Shown piece by piece: positions 45,417-55,957 of a DNA stretch of 64,000 nt. This DNA is from Populus alba. Taxonomy: Eukaryota > Streptophyta > Magnoliopsida > Malpighiales > Salicaceae. The position numbers were made by a program, and so were the translations under genes. The DNA lies in assembly GCF_005239225.2 (NCBI RefSeq), contig NC_133301.1, positions 11,470,318 through 11,534,317 of the forward strand, written 5' to 3'. Within the stretch, counting starts at the first letter, position 1; every line of letters begins with the position of its first letter. The notes under the pieces were generated by a model. The model was not told where the DNA came from. It worked only from the letters and a program-made list of their open reading frames with translations, and made no database searches.

Positions 45417-46259
45417 AGGTTTGTTTTCAAGAACTGATCTAGAAAAAAAAAATACAAGATAATTAACAGAACTCCGAAATAAAATTGTTAAAATATCAAA
45501 GTTATTTTTTATTACAGTATTTTTAAAGGCTAACAAAACTCTAACTAAAATAAATCCATGGTCTTAAAAATGACTAAATCTCAGCTGTCCAAATTACTGT
45601 ATAGTATTACATAAATAAACTAGATAGAAAAAGGAACATCATCTAAATAAAATATTAGATAATAAACTATTTCAAAAAACACTAATAATATGCAACTTAC
45701 TGCAGTCATAGCTACTGCATCATTCTTTGCAAGTTGAAAGAAACTTGGCCCCGTATTGAAACTACTCTTGTCATGTTCTTTTAGATGTTCAATCAATACC
45801 TTTCAATCATTTTTTATCATATTTATAAAAAAATTAGATATCAGCTTCATTTTTTTAATGTTAAATTTAATTAATAAACATTAATCAGTAAACTTGGTTC
45901 ATCAACATGTTGTTAAATTTATATAATCATTGAATAAATCTATCTATGTGATAATAGCAAACATATGATCAAAAAGATCAACATAGCCTAAATTAATAAA
46001 AAAAATTCCCGAGCAATGTTCACTTTGCATTCGACCTCTAGCTTGTCAATAAGAACATCATTGTTTACATCATCATTACCATTCCTATCATTGTTTATAT
46101 CATAACTAAATAGACAGTCTGTACTACGTTGCGAACTGAATCAAATTTTTCCTAACATAAAAAAAAAACTGAGACAACTATAATTTAAACAAATCTATGT
46201 TAACTTTACTAACATGTGACTCGAGATATAAAACCAAAATAACCCATATAAAGAAAAAA
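45417..46259. other. AT-rich intergenic DNA
   Basis: Nothing supportable seen. Confidence 0.6.
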
Positions 46260-46720
46260 AAATTGCTAAAGCTCAAGGCTTAATAATTGAATACCAAAGG
46301 ATTGAAAAAAAAAACAATTTAAAAAAATATAACATTGAAGAAGAAAACTCAAGTCAACCCGATCTACTTCATTAACCCATTATTCATGATATAAGATTGA
46401 TAAAAAAAAAAAAAATTCAAAAGAAAGACCTAATAAAAAAAAAAAAGATCACGATTCAATAAAAAAAAAATCAAGCTATTCCAGGTTAACTTTAGTTACT
46501 CGCTCTTGGGATAACTTAGTAGAAAAAAAATCCTAAAAATAATGAAGTTCAAGAGCCAATAATTTAATGTCAAGTGATAAAATAAAAAAAAAAATCAATA
46601 TTAAAAAGAATGGGGGAAAGAAACTCATGTTATCCCCAATCATCCATAACATAAGGTCCAGGTAAAAAAAAAAAGAACTTTAAAACAAAGAATCAAAAAA
46701 AAAACTTGCATAAAAAATAT
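46260..46720 (-). repeat. A-rich degenerate repeat, resembling the T-rich array type inverted
   Basis: Poly-A runs alternate with clauses such as CAAGTCAACCCGATC, TTAACCCATTATTCATGATAT and CCAGGTTAAC. They read as inverted counterparts of the clauses in the T-rich arrays at 15.0-16.3 kb and 37-38.9 kb. Confidence 0.45.
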
Positions 46721-46729
46721 TGAAAGTAC

Positions 46730-46895
46730 AAACAGATCACCCTGGAATCAGCATTTCAAATATTAAACATCTATTATTTCAAACACCCTGGAATAGAATT
46801 CCCATCAAATGCAATTTATAGCAGGAGCTAAAAAAAGTTCCATGAAAGGACAAACAGAGCACCCTGGAATTAGCATTTCAAACAAACAAAAAAAA
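46730..46895. repeat. Short direct repeat pair
   Basis: ACAAACAGATCACCCTGGAA...GCATTTCAAA near 46730 and ACAAACAGAGCACCCTGGAA...GCATTTCAAA near 46850, with a third partial CACCCTGGAATAGAATTCCC between them. Confidence 0.75.
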
Positions 46896-47189
46896 CCATA
46901 GGAAACAAATTCCATGTAAGGTTTGAATCTAAATGCAATCTATCTATTGTTCAATTCAGAACTCTTCCATATTCAAGGATTTAATTACCATACGCTGCTT
47001 GGGCCCAGCCCAAACGGCAACACCCCGCCTGTCCCCTTCCTCTGTTTTCGACACCCTATCCGATACACGGACTGGACTAGAGGAGTCAGGAGCCAGAAAA
47101 GTGAAGTCGCCCACCGCCACCACACACATACTTTAATGCTTTTTATTGACAGATTTATACAAAATATCAAAGTTCCTTCTCATTGAGGT

Positions 47190-47385
47190 TGAATCTGTTT
47201 TTTAAAAAATTTAAAAAAAAAAATTTTTTATTAAAATTGAATGGGGTTTATACTTTTTGGATCGTTTTGATGTGCTGATATCAAAAATAATTTTTAAAAA
47301 ATAAAAAAATATTATTAGCATGCTTTTCGGCACGAAAAGCTATTTAAAAAGCAACCGTTACCACACTTCCAAACAGCCTCAGATT
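47190..47385. repeat. AT-rich MITE-like repeat copy, inverse orientation
   Basis: Contains ATCGTTTTGATGTGCTGATA (inverted core) and ends CACACTTCCAAACAGCCTC. Confidence 0.55.
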
Positions 47386-47417
47386 CAGCGACATTTTTTC
47401 TTTTTTTAGTGTTAAAA

Positions 47418-47716
47418 TTAGAGTTTTTAAAATTAATACTCAGACTCATATCATGGATTTTTTTTTTAAATTATCAGATTTTAATTAGATGATCCAAATT
47501 AATCCTAATTTTTTTATAAATTAAAATAATATCATTTTAATTTTTTAAAAAATAATTAACAAGTTAAAATTAAAATTGTAATAGGACCTTATAAGATCAA
47601 TCTATTTACTCGAGTTTTTAACTTTTCTTATTTATTTTAAACTCTTATCTATTGCAACCTAAAAGCAACATAGTTCTAAATTAATTTATTAGGGTGGGAT
47701 CAAATTTTAAAACTAC
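47418..47716. repeat. Inverted-repeat element, ATAGTTTTNAGACC family (diverged)
   Basis: The left end is AGAGTTTTTAAAATTAAT. The right end, inverted, is CCGTAGTTTTAAAATTTGAT. The AT-rich middle resembles the copy at 30053. Confidence 0.45.
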
Positions 47717-48302
47717 GGTGAAAATGCATCATTTTCTATGCAAATTCGATAACTTTTTTTTTTTTTACTGACATGTAACTAACATTCCCCAGCTTCTCTT
47801 TTCACAATCGATATTTTTTTAATAATTTTTTCTCATTTTCATCTTACATTGCAAGGCTCAATTTTCTTTGACGCTATACTTATTCTCAAGTTTTCTTCTA
47901 CATTATTTATCTCTTGCCATTATTAATTTTAGTATTGAAGAGATTTATTTATTTATTGACGCTTCTTCCATAAAGAATTTATTTATTTTTTCAGCAATAT
48001 TCAATTCCAAATTCAAAACCTAGTTCACACGTCTTGGTCCGCAATCTATGAAAAGCTGAGTCTCCAATTGAACCTTTTTCAAGAGATCATCACCATCGAA
48101 ATTGGGAGATTCCAAAGGGCTAATTAAAAATGATTGACAAAACAAAGAAAAAAAAATAAAGAACACGGGAAAGATACTTGATTGCAGTTTCCGAGATGGT
48201 ACTTATTGTGTTAGGCTTTGAGCAACTGTGGCTAAGAATTCAAATTAATTCTCACCCAAAGATTTGAAACGATTTAATCCCCGAGCTAAGAACAGTATGA
48301 TG

Positions 48303-49212
48303 GGCCGTTTGGCACTGCGGTTGCGACTGCGGATGAAAGTAAAAGCAATATTGAAATGTTTGGTTAAGTTGAACCACAATTTTATTCATATGGGTCCCAC
48401 TCAAAAACTGAGGTTGGACCTCAGTTTTTGAAAAGCAATTTACAATTGCTTTTCCGTGTTCTCCTCTCTCTCACCGACACTGTAATTAACACAAAACTTT
48501 AGCAACCCCTTCTTCTGTCCTTTCTTCTGTCAAACGAGGCTTCTACCTGCACCAAATTCCCGTTAGATCGTCTCCTCTGCTCCCTTCCTTTCTGTTCCCA
48601 AATTATTGCCATTGATCTAGACTCCCATTTCCCAAATTTTTCCTTCCCCTCTGTTCTCTTCTCTCGTCTCAAACAGAGGCAATAATGAACCAAATGGGCA
48701 ACACGAAAAGGAGCAGATTGGGAGCTTTCAGATGCCCATCACTGGGATGTTGAAGAGAAAAAGGAAGTATGCCATGAGAGCTTTTCCTTGGTCTCGTTAT
48801 ATATCCTCAAAAGATGCAATTTTATCCTTTCTAGTAGCATTATTAGTTTGAGCTAATTAACAAAAATTGTATTAATTTTGATGTCAATCTGTCTAAGTTA
48901 AAAAGACAAGGGCAAGATTATTACGTGCACCCAACACAAGAGGTAAATAGTTGATTGTTTTTATAATAAAGTAAAAATAGCATCTCTTAGAAATATAAAG
49001 ATATATTTTTTAAAAGTAATTTTACAATCAGACTGTATACAAAAAAATATATTAACCAAATACAAGAAATTGATTTTTTTCAACCACAATTTTAACTGCA
49101 GTTTTAACCAAATACATCAAATTTTAAAACGAACCTCACGAAAAGCATTTTTTTATTAAACTACTTTTTTTAAACCACAACCACAAAAGCAACCACAATA
49201 CCAAACAGACTC
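48303..49212. mobile_element. Inverted-repeat element with a GC-richer cargo
   Basis: The left end is GGGCCGTTTGGCACTGCGG. The right end, inverted, is GAGTCTGTTTGGTATTGTGG. Subterminal TGTTTGGTTAA clauses repeat as in the element of 4CL intron 3. Near the left end are two hairpins (AAAACTGAGGT/ACCTCAGTTTT and AAAAGCAATT/AATTGCTTTT). Between about 48455 and 48830 is a pyrimidine-rich, clearly less AT-rich segment that may be captured host DNA. No target duplication was found. Confidence 0.5.
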
Positions 49213-49234
49213 GAAAACGATTATTGGTTTCTAT

Positions 49235-49405
49235 ATTTAAAAGAATACTAGTAGTTATTTTTTAAAATATTTTTTGTCTAGAAATGTATTAAAATAATAT
49301 TTTTTTTATTTAAAAAAAATTATTTTTGATATCAGAACATAAAAATCATCTAAAAATATAAAAAATTTAAATTTTTATAAAACACGGTCAAACGGTATAT
49401 AAAAA
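49235..49405. repeat. AT-rich MITE-like repeat copy
   Basis: T/A arms around TTTGATATCAGAACATAAAA; the right end is CACGGTCAAACGGT. Confidence 0.45.
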
Positions 49406-49741
49406 AAAGAGAGTTTAATATTCTCAGCCTAATTTTATTTTTTTATTTAAGTCTTAATGCTCTAAAATAAAGTTACATTTCATTAAATTGATCCAAGCTT
49501 TAAAACCTTAGGAAAAAAAAAAAAATCTTGAGCCTCTTGCATTTCACTGTATAGTCTAATTTGAAACAATGAAATTTTTTTTTTTGGTCACGAAGCGTTT
49601 TTTTTTTTTTTTTTCATTCTTTTATGTTTGGCATACGCGTGCTTCGCTTTAATTTGGTGAATGAAAGAACAAATGGAATGTTTGACACCACTACCGACAA
49701 ACGTGTTGGATTCACTTTTTATATATTTAATTTATGCAAAT

Positions 49742-49867
49742 ATGGGTCCGGTGTGGAGCCCTGTACTGTTTGTGACGCTGGATCTAATGGAAAAGCGGAA
49801 CTATCCGTCGGTGCCGGAGGCCAAAACGCGTGCGATGATTCGTTGGCTGGCTCGTCGATGTAAGTGA
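49742..49867 (+). other. Small conserved ORF upstream of XTH copy 1 (41 codons)
   Basis: The ATG-to-TGA frame has the same length and position as in copy 2 (54075-54200). It includes WSPVLFVTLDLMEKR and KTRAMIRWLARRC. It lies before the TATA box, so it is not part of the XTH leader as modelled. Most differences between the copies change the amino acid, which argues against strong selection on a peptide. It also contains ACGCGT (49826-49831), a CAMTA-type CGCG core. Function unknown. Confidence 0.3.
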
Positions 49868-49988
49868 AATGTTGAGTCTTTTTCTACAGCAAATTTCTTA
49901 CACTTGTCCATTCCCCAAACACACTGTCCACAGCTACGCAGAGCGTCCGAAACTTCCCATGCCTTTCTTGTACTTCCATTTCCTCAAG

Positions 49989-49996
49989 TATAAATA
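49989..49996 (+). promoter_or_regulatory. TATA box, XTH copy 1
   Basis: TATAAATA 98 bp before the ATG, conserved in sequence and position with copy 2 although the flanks have diverged. Confidence 0.75.
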
Positions 49997-50093
49997 CTTG
50001 ATAACCAGGCTATCTCCTTGATAATCCCACCTGCGAGCTTGCAAAACCTTACTTTATATATCATCCTTGGCATCAATCGTTTCATAATAGCCG

Positions 50094-51132
50094 ATGGCTT
50101 CTTTGAATACTGTGCTTGTGCCCCTTGTAGCTCTTCTTGTGACGGTTGCATCAGCAAGCAACTTCTACAACGATTTTGATATTACCTGGGGAGATGGCCG
50201 TGCTAAGATCCTCAGCAACGGCGACCTCCTCACTCTCAACCTTGACAAGGCCTCTGGCTCTGGATTTCAATCCAGGAATGAGTATCTGTTCGGAAAGATT
50301 GACATGCAGCTCAAGCTTGTCCCCGGCAACTCTGCAGGCACTGTCACTGCTTATTATGTAAGTGAACCTGATTGTTTGCCTCAAGTAAGTCACGAAACAA
50401 TCATCATATGTGACTAACAGTAAATTTGCTTTTTGTCATACGAATTTGCAGCTGTCATCAAAAGGGTCTGCGTGGGATGAGATAGATTTTGAATTCCTGG
50501 GGAATTTGAGCGGCGATCCTTACATCCTGCACACTAATGTGTTTAGCCAAGGCAAGGGCAACAGAGAGCAGCAGTTCTATCTTTGGTTTGACCCAACTGC
50601 TGATTTCCACACATATTCCATTCTTTGGAACCCACAGCGCATTGTGTAAGCATCAATCTTCAATCTGCTCCGTGTACAACGTCAATACATGCTGTGTTAC
50701 TAATTTTATTTTCTTTTTCTGTGCTCCAGCTTCTCCGTGGATGGCACTCCAATTCGAGAGTTCAAGAACCTGGAGTCCGTGGGGGTTCCCTTTCCGAAAA
50801 ACCAGCCGATGAGGATTTACTCGAGTCTATGGAATGCTGATGACTGGGCTACAAGAGGTGGCTTGGTCAAGACAGATTGGGCCCTAGCTCCTTTCACCGC
50901 TTCTTATAGAAATTTCAATGCCGAAGCTTGTGTTTTGTCTAATGGGGTATCTTCCTGTGGCACAACCACTTCTCCTCCGGCCTCCACCTCGAATGCTTGG
51001 TTCTCAGAGGAGCTTGATTCAACAAGGCAGGAGAGGTTGAAATGGGTCCGGGAGAATTACATGGTATACAATTACTGCAATGATGTCAATAGATTTCCCC
51101 AAGGTCTACCTACGGAATGCAGCATGTCCTAG
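50094..51132 (+). CDS. XTH: Xyloglucan endotransglucosylase/hydrolase (XTH), tandem copy 1
   Basis: Three exons (50094-50357, 50452-50645, 50730-51132) with GT-AG introns of phase 0 and 2 encode 286 residues, the usual XTH size. Residues 1 to about 22 are a signal peptide ending near ASAS, so the protein is secreted to the wall. There it cuts and rejoins (or hydrolyses) xyloglucan tethers. The GH16 active site is [10 protein letters not shown] (96-105), with nucleophile E98 and acid/base E102, followed at once by the conserved N-glycosylation site NLS (106-108). The C-terminal XET_C region has the expected four cysteines ([23 protein letters not shown]). All catalytic features are intact. It looks closest to the XTH22-25 (TCH4-like) clade, which is also tandem in Arabidopsis; this is inference from overall sequence. 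Confidence 0.96.
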
Positions 51133-51290
51133 GAGGAAGACGTCCTTGCATTACCTGTCCACGTTTTGCCACATAAGATATTCAATTGGTTTTTGTAATT
51201 AATCATTTGGTGCAATTCTTTAATTCTTTTTCACCAATCAATTGTTTTTAATGTAATAAGAATCCGCAGTATTTCGATGAACGTAAAAGG

Positions 51291-54018
51291 TATTCCTGGC
51301 TTTCTCCTAAGCTTTGGATTAGAAGAAAATTTAGAAAGGAAAAACAAAGGTTTAAAACCAGTAATTAATGCTAGAAAATAAGGTAAAAAAGATCTTTAAA
51401 TTTATATAAACAATACAAAATTAATCAACCTTAAATACTTTTCTTCAACCCCTTTTTTATAAAGAATTTTAGAAACTAAAAATTGATAAACTTACTTCAT
51501 TAACAACTAACATTACCAATAATAAACCAAAATCAAACCTAAATGTTTTTTTTTATTTAAACAAGGTTTTTTTTTAGCTAAAAGATTTATTCCAATTCTG
51601 AAAAATTGTTATAAAAAAATTAATTAATTCCTTCCATTCAAGGGATTGACAAAACAATGGGCAAGAAAAAATAATTATTCATGGACCAAGTCTTATTTCA
51701 AATTTTAGATAGTAAAAAATAATTTTTTATAATTCAAAATATTGTTTTACAATAAACTTAAACACAAGTCTAGGCTCAACCCAAAACGCGTGTAAGTGGG
51801 TGGGGTTTGAGCCCAAAACTCACTTTACTTATAACCCCTCTTATATAAAATTTTGAATACTTTTTTTTATTCAGCTTTAACTTTTCACTTTGTTTTTTTT
51901 CTCTCTACGTGGAATAGAATTCTTTTAAAGAGTTTTAGATTTTACCAAATTATATTAATCAATGGTTATTTGATATCAATTTCTTTTTCGCTCATAATTT
52001 ATTTAAATCATTTTAATATTTCAAATTAAAAAACTTAGAGATTAAATTCCAACAAAGCTTTAACCCAAAAAGTTAATGGACCTCACTCAAATGTGATGCA
52101 CAAACCATGTTTTTAAATAAAAAATTCCCAAGAAACCAATAAAACAAGTAAAAAAACAATTTCTATTATGATACCAAAACCTCATTTTCTAACAATTACA
52201 ATTAAAATTAAATTAAAAAATAAAAATAAAAAAGGAATAAAAAACACTATGGATTGTAATAATATTCTACAATATTGTTTTTTTTTTTTTAACCTTTTTC
52301 TTCCTTTAATGTTGTATTTAATTGGCGTTAAGTTAAGTTGTTTTTTCCGGATACGTGGGCAATATCAAGAAAAAAACATCACTACTATTGATACTTGGTT
52401 TGGAATAATAAAATGTTGAACATTGGTAGGATGAATTTATTGAGGATAAATAGCTTAATAATTTTATCAATGATCTAGAATTGGGCTATGGATTAATCAT
52501 ATACTAATGTGTCCTTTCTCTCTCTTTTTTTAATTGATTAGGTCCCTTAACTTGAGAAATATTCTTGATGCAGTTCATTCATCATGATTCCATCATTTTT
52601 GTTTTCATTACTGAGGACGCCTGTAATAATAATAGAATGTTATGCTCAAAATCTTTTAAAAGAAAATAAAAACAAACTGATAAATTCAAGAATAAATCAA
52701 AATCAGAATACAAGGAGTTCTCAATGAATTTTAAGACAAAATATTTTATTGAAAATTGAATGGGAAGATAGATAATCCTTTAGATAAAGTGGAGTGTTTT
52801 AAATATTAATTTGTCATAAAAGAGGAAAATATTAATACTTTAAGTCGCCTCTTTCTATTTATTTTATTTTCATTTTCATTTTCCTTTTCTGTTTACTTTT
52901 AATAAAGGGTAACTTCTATTTTCTTTTCTATCTATATTCTTAACCCCTTTTTCTTCTTTTCTTTTATAAATGGTGGGTTTTATATTTTCAAATTATTTAT
53001 TTTTAATGTGTCTCGTTAAAATAAATATTAACAAATACAAGTTCTGAAATTTTATTTTATTTTTTATGCTAGATCAATATTTCTTTATTTTTCAATTTTT
53101 ATGAATCTCAAAAATCTTAATTTTCAATTTTTTCTTTGTTTTTTATGAATTTTATATATATAAAATGTGTCCACATGGTTGGTGTCAAAAATCTCCAAAT
53201 TTTAATTTTGACTTTATTATATATATAGTATGATTGTGAATACCATATCAAATTCGAGAAAACATTTACCAAGTCTTCCTGCAAGATATTGAAATCCAAA
53301 GTATGGGAGGAAATGAATGCAAAATTAAAGAAATAAAATTCTAAACATAAACCAATATGTCATTAACTCAACTCAAGTGTCTATATATTCATTCCTATAA
53401 ATCTATTAATCATTAAAATAAAATAAATTTTATCTCAATTCAAGTAAATAATTTTAATATCCCTTAAATCTAAAGAAAATTGGAGAGATTATCAGTAAAT
53501 TAATTAAAAAAATGATTTTTAATCAATTTCTTACCACCAAACAAATTTAATATTAAAAAGCAATTTTTATTTACTTGGTCGTATTCTTAGGAGCAAAGAC
53601 TCTATAAAATTTATTCCAAACAATCATTTAAGGCTTGAAATATTTTATTTGACTTATTTCTCCCTAATAAATTAAAATAAAAATTACAGCAATCAAATTA
53701 CTTTATTTGCTTCTTATTCTTGTCCTAGGTAATAATTACAAATTAAAAAAAAAAAAAACTAGAAACCATATATGTTATCTCAACCAATTCAATTAGCATA
53801 AATAAATATCAGTGGCATAAGTTCAAAACAAGAATGAATAAGTATTTGAATGTAAAAGACAACGTTTTTTCTCACAATCGATTAATATTTCAACGACAAA
53901 AAATATAGCCTTTTTTTTTTTAGAAATGTAAAAAACAAAAACTGAAGACAGCTGGTGTAAACATCTAAAATACTCAAGTATAAAAAGACATCTCCTTAAT
54001 TAATTAGGAGAGAGAGTC
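51291..54018. other. AT-rich spacer between the XTH copies
   Basis: No gene is supported. The open frames at 52168-52419 and 53117-53299 are low-complexity. No transposon boundary is seen that would explain the duplication. Confidence 0.6.
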
Positions 54019-54074
54019 GACCTGTGCATGTTGGATTCAATTTTTGTATATTTATTTATTTAATTTATGCAAAT

Positions 54075-54200
54075 ATGGGTCAGTTGTGGAGCCCTGTACT
54101 GTTTGTGACGCTGGATCTAATGGAAAAGCGCACCTATCCGTCGGTGCCGAAGGCCAAAACGCGTGCCATGATTCGTTGGCTGGCTCGTCGATGTTGGTGA
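54075..54200 (+). other. Small conserved ORF upstream of XTH copy 2 (41 codons)
   Basis: Counterpart of 49742-49867, with identical length and stop position. Differences are Pro/Gln, Val/Leu, Asn/Thr, Glu/Lys and Lys/Trp. It contains the same ACGCGT core (54159-54164). Confidence 0.3.
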
Positions 54201-54321
54201 AATGTTTAGTCTTTTTCAACAGCGACTTTCTTACACTTGTCCAGCCCCCAAACACACTGTCCGCAGCTAAGCTGAGCGTACGAAACTTCGCCTGCCTTTC
54301 TTGGACTTCCATTTCCTCAAG

Positions 54322-54329
54322 TATAAATA
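54322..54329 (+). promoter_or_regulatory. TATA box, XTH copy 2
   Basis: TATAAATA 93 bp before the ATG. A 4-bp indel just downstream distinguishes it from copy 1. Confidence 0.75.
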
Positions 54330-54421
54330 CCAACCAGGCTATCTCCTTGACAATCCCACCTCCGAGCTTCCAGAACTTTGCTTATATTTCATCCTTGGCA
54401 TCAATCGCTTCATAATAGCCG

Positions 54422-55460
54422 ATGGCTTCTTTGAATACTGTGCTTGTGCCCCTTGTAGCTCTTCTTGTGACGGTTGCATCAGCAAGCAACTTCTACAACG
54501 ATTTTGATATTACCTGGGGAGATGGCCGTGCTAAGATCCTCAGCAACGGCGACCTCCTCACTCTCAACCTTGACAAGGCCTCTGGCTCTGGATTTCAATC
54601 CAGGAATGAGTATCTGTTCGGAAAGATTGACATGCAACTCAAGCTTGTCCCCGGCAACTCTGCAGGCACTGTCACTGCTTATTATGTAAGTGAACCTGAT
54701 TGTTTGCCTCAAGTAAGTCACGAAACAATCATCATATGTGACTAACAGTAAATTTGCTTTTTGTCATACGAATTTGCAGCTGTCATCAAAAGGGTCTGCG
54801 TGGGATGAGATAGATTTTGAATTCCTGGGGAATTTGAGCGGTGATCCTTACATCCTGCACACTAATGTGTTTAGCCAAGGCAAGGGCAACAGAGAGCAGC
54901 AGTTCTATCTTTGGTTTGACCCAACTGCTGATTTCCACACATATTCCATTCTTTGGAACCCACAGCGCATTGTGTAAGCATCAATCTTCAATCTGCTCCG
55001 TGTACAACGTCAATACATGCTGTGTTACTAATTTTATTTTCTTTTTCTGTGCTCCAGCTTCTCCGTGGATGGCACTCCAATTCGAGAGTTCAAGAACCTG
55101 GAGTCTATGGGGGTTCCCTTCCCAAAAAACCAGCCGATGAGGATTTACTCGAGTCTATGGAATGCTGATGACTGGGCTACAAGAGGTGGCTTGGTCAAGA
55201 CAGATTGGGCCCTAGCTCCTTTCACCGCTTCTTATAGAAATTTCAATGCCGAAGCTTGTGTTTTGTCTAATGGGGTATCTTCCTGTGGCACAACCACTTC
55301 TCCTCCCGCCTCCACCTCGAATGCTTGGTTCTCAGAGGAGCTTGATTCAACAAGGCAGGAGAGGTTGAAATGGGTCCGGGAGAATTACATGGTATACAAT
55401 TACTGCAATGATGTCAATAGATTTCCCCAAGGTCTCCCTCCGGAATGCAGCATGTCCTAG
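54422..55460 (+). CDS. XTH: Xyloglucan endotransglucosylase/hydrolase (XTH), tandem copy 2
   Basis: Same three-exon structure as copy 1 (54422-54685, 54780-54973, 55058-55460) and the same 286-residue length, with identical signal peptide, [10 protein letters not shown] active site, NLS glycosylation site and four C-terminal cysteines. Only two amino-acid differences were seen: Val to Met in KNLES(V/M)GVPF and Thr to Pro in GLP(T/P)ECSMS, neither at the active site. Both introns appear identical to those of copy 1. The enzyme is presumably redundant with copy 1. The less similar promoters could give different expression, which sequence alone cannot settle. Confidence 0.96.
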
Positions 55461-55650
55461 AAAGAAGACGTCCTTGCATTACCTGTCCACGTTTTGCCAC
55501 ATAAGATATTCAATTTGTTTTTGTAGTTTAGACAATTAATCAATTGGTGCAATTCTTTAATTCTTTTTCATCAATCAATTGTTTTTAATGTAATATAAAT
55601 CCGTAGTATTTCGATGAAAGTAAAAGAAAGATTCCCAGCTTTCTCCTTGC

Positions 55651-55957
55651 CACTAAAATCGTGATGAGTTTCATTTTTGTTGCGTTTCATTCTGAACGAA
55701 GACAAATCAAAATGAGTATGATTTTATGTCTTCATGCTTCCACTGTTAGTAGTAGTAGGTAGCAAGAGGCAAAAGGGTTGTTCGTTTAGAAACATTGATG
55801 ATGCCTTGTCTTCTTTCAATCACATACTTTGAATCATTTGCCTTCTATAGTCGAATTTACAAAGTTATTATAAGCTCTCGTTAGAATGAAACATCAGTGA
55901 ACCGTGCGTTCTTTTTCCAAACAAATTGAATTGCTGAAATCAAAGTTCATATCTATA
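55651..55957. other. Intergenic DNA
   Basis: Nothing assigned. Base composition is more even than in the deserts. Confidence 0.5.

Larger units (their letters stand above)
49705..55650. repeat. Tandem segmental duplication carrying the two XTH genes
   Basis: The copies are about 49705-51290 and 54019-55650, offset by 4328 bp across the genes. Gene bodies, introns included, differ at about 9 of 1039 positions by eye count. The 350 bp upstream differ at about 29 positions plus small indels, and the downstream flanks also differ more than the genes. Confidence 0.9.

Noticed and set aside
54052..54333. 93-codon minus-strand frame upstream of XTH copy 2
   Set aside because: The equivalent frame is not open in copy 1, and the region includes the XTH TATA box.
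50146..55168. Alternative frames within the XTH exons
   Set aside because: All are shadows of the GH16 reading frame, which has full catalytic and splice-phase support.
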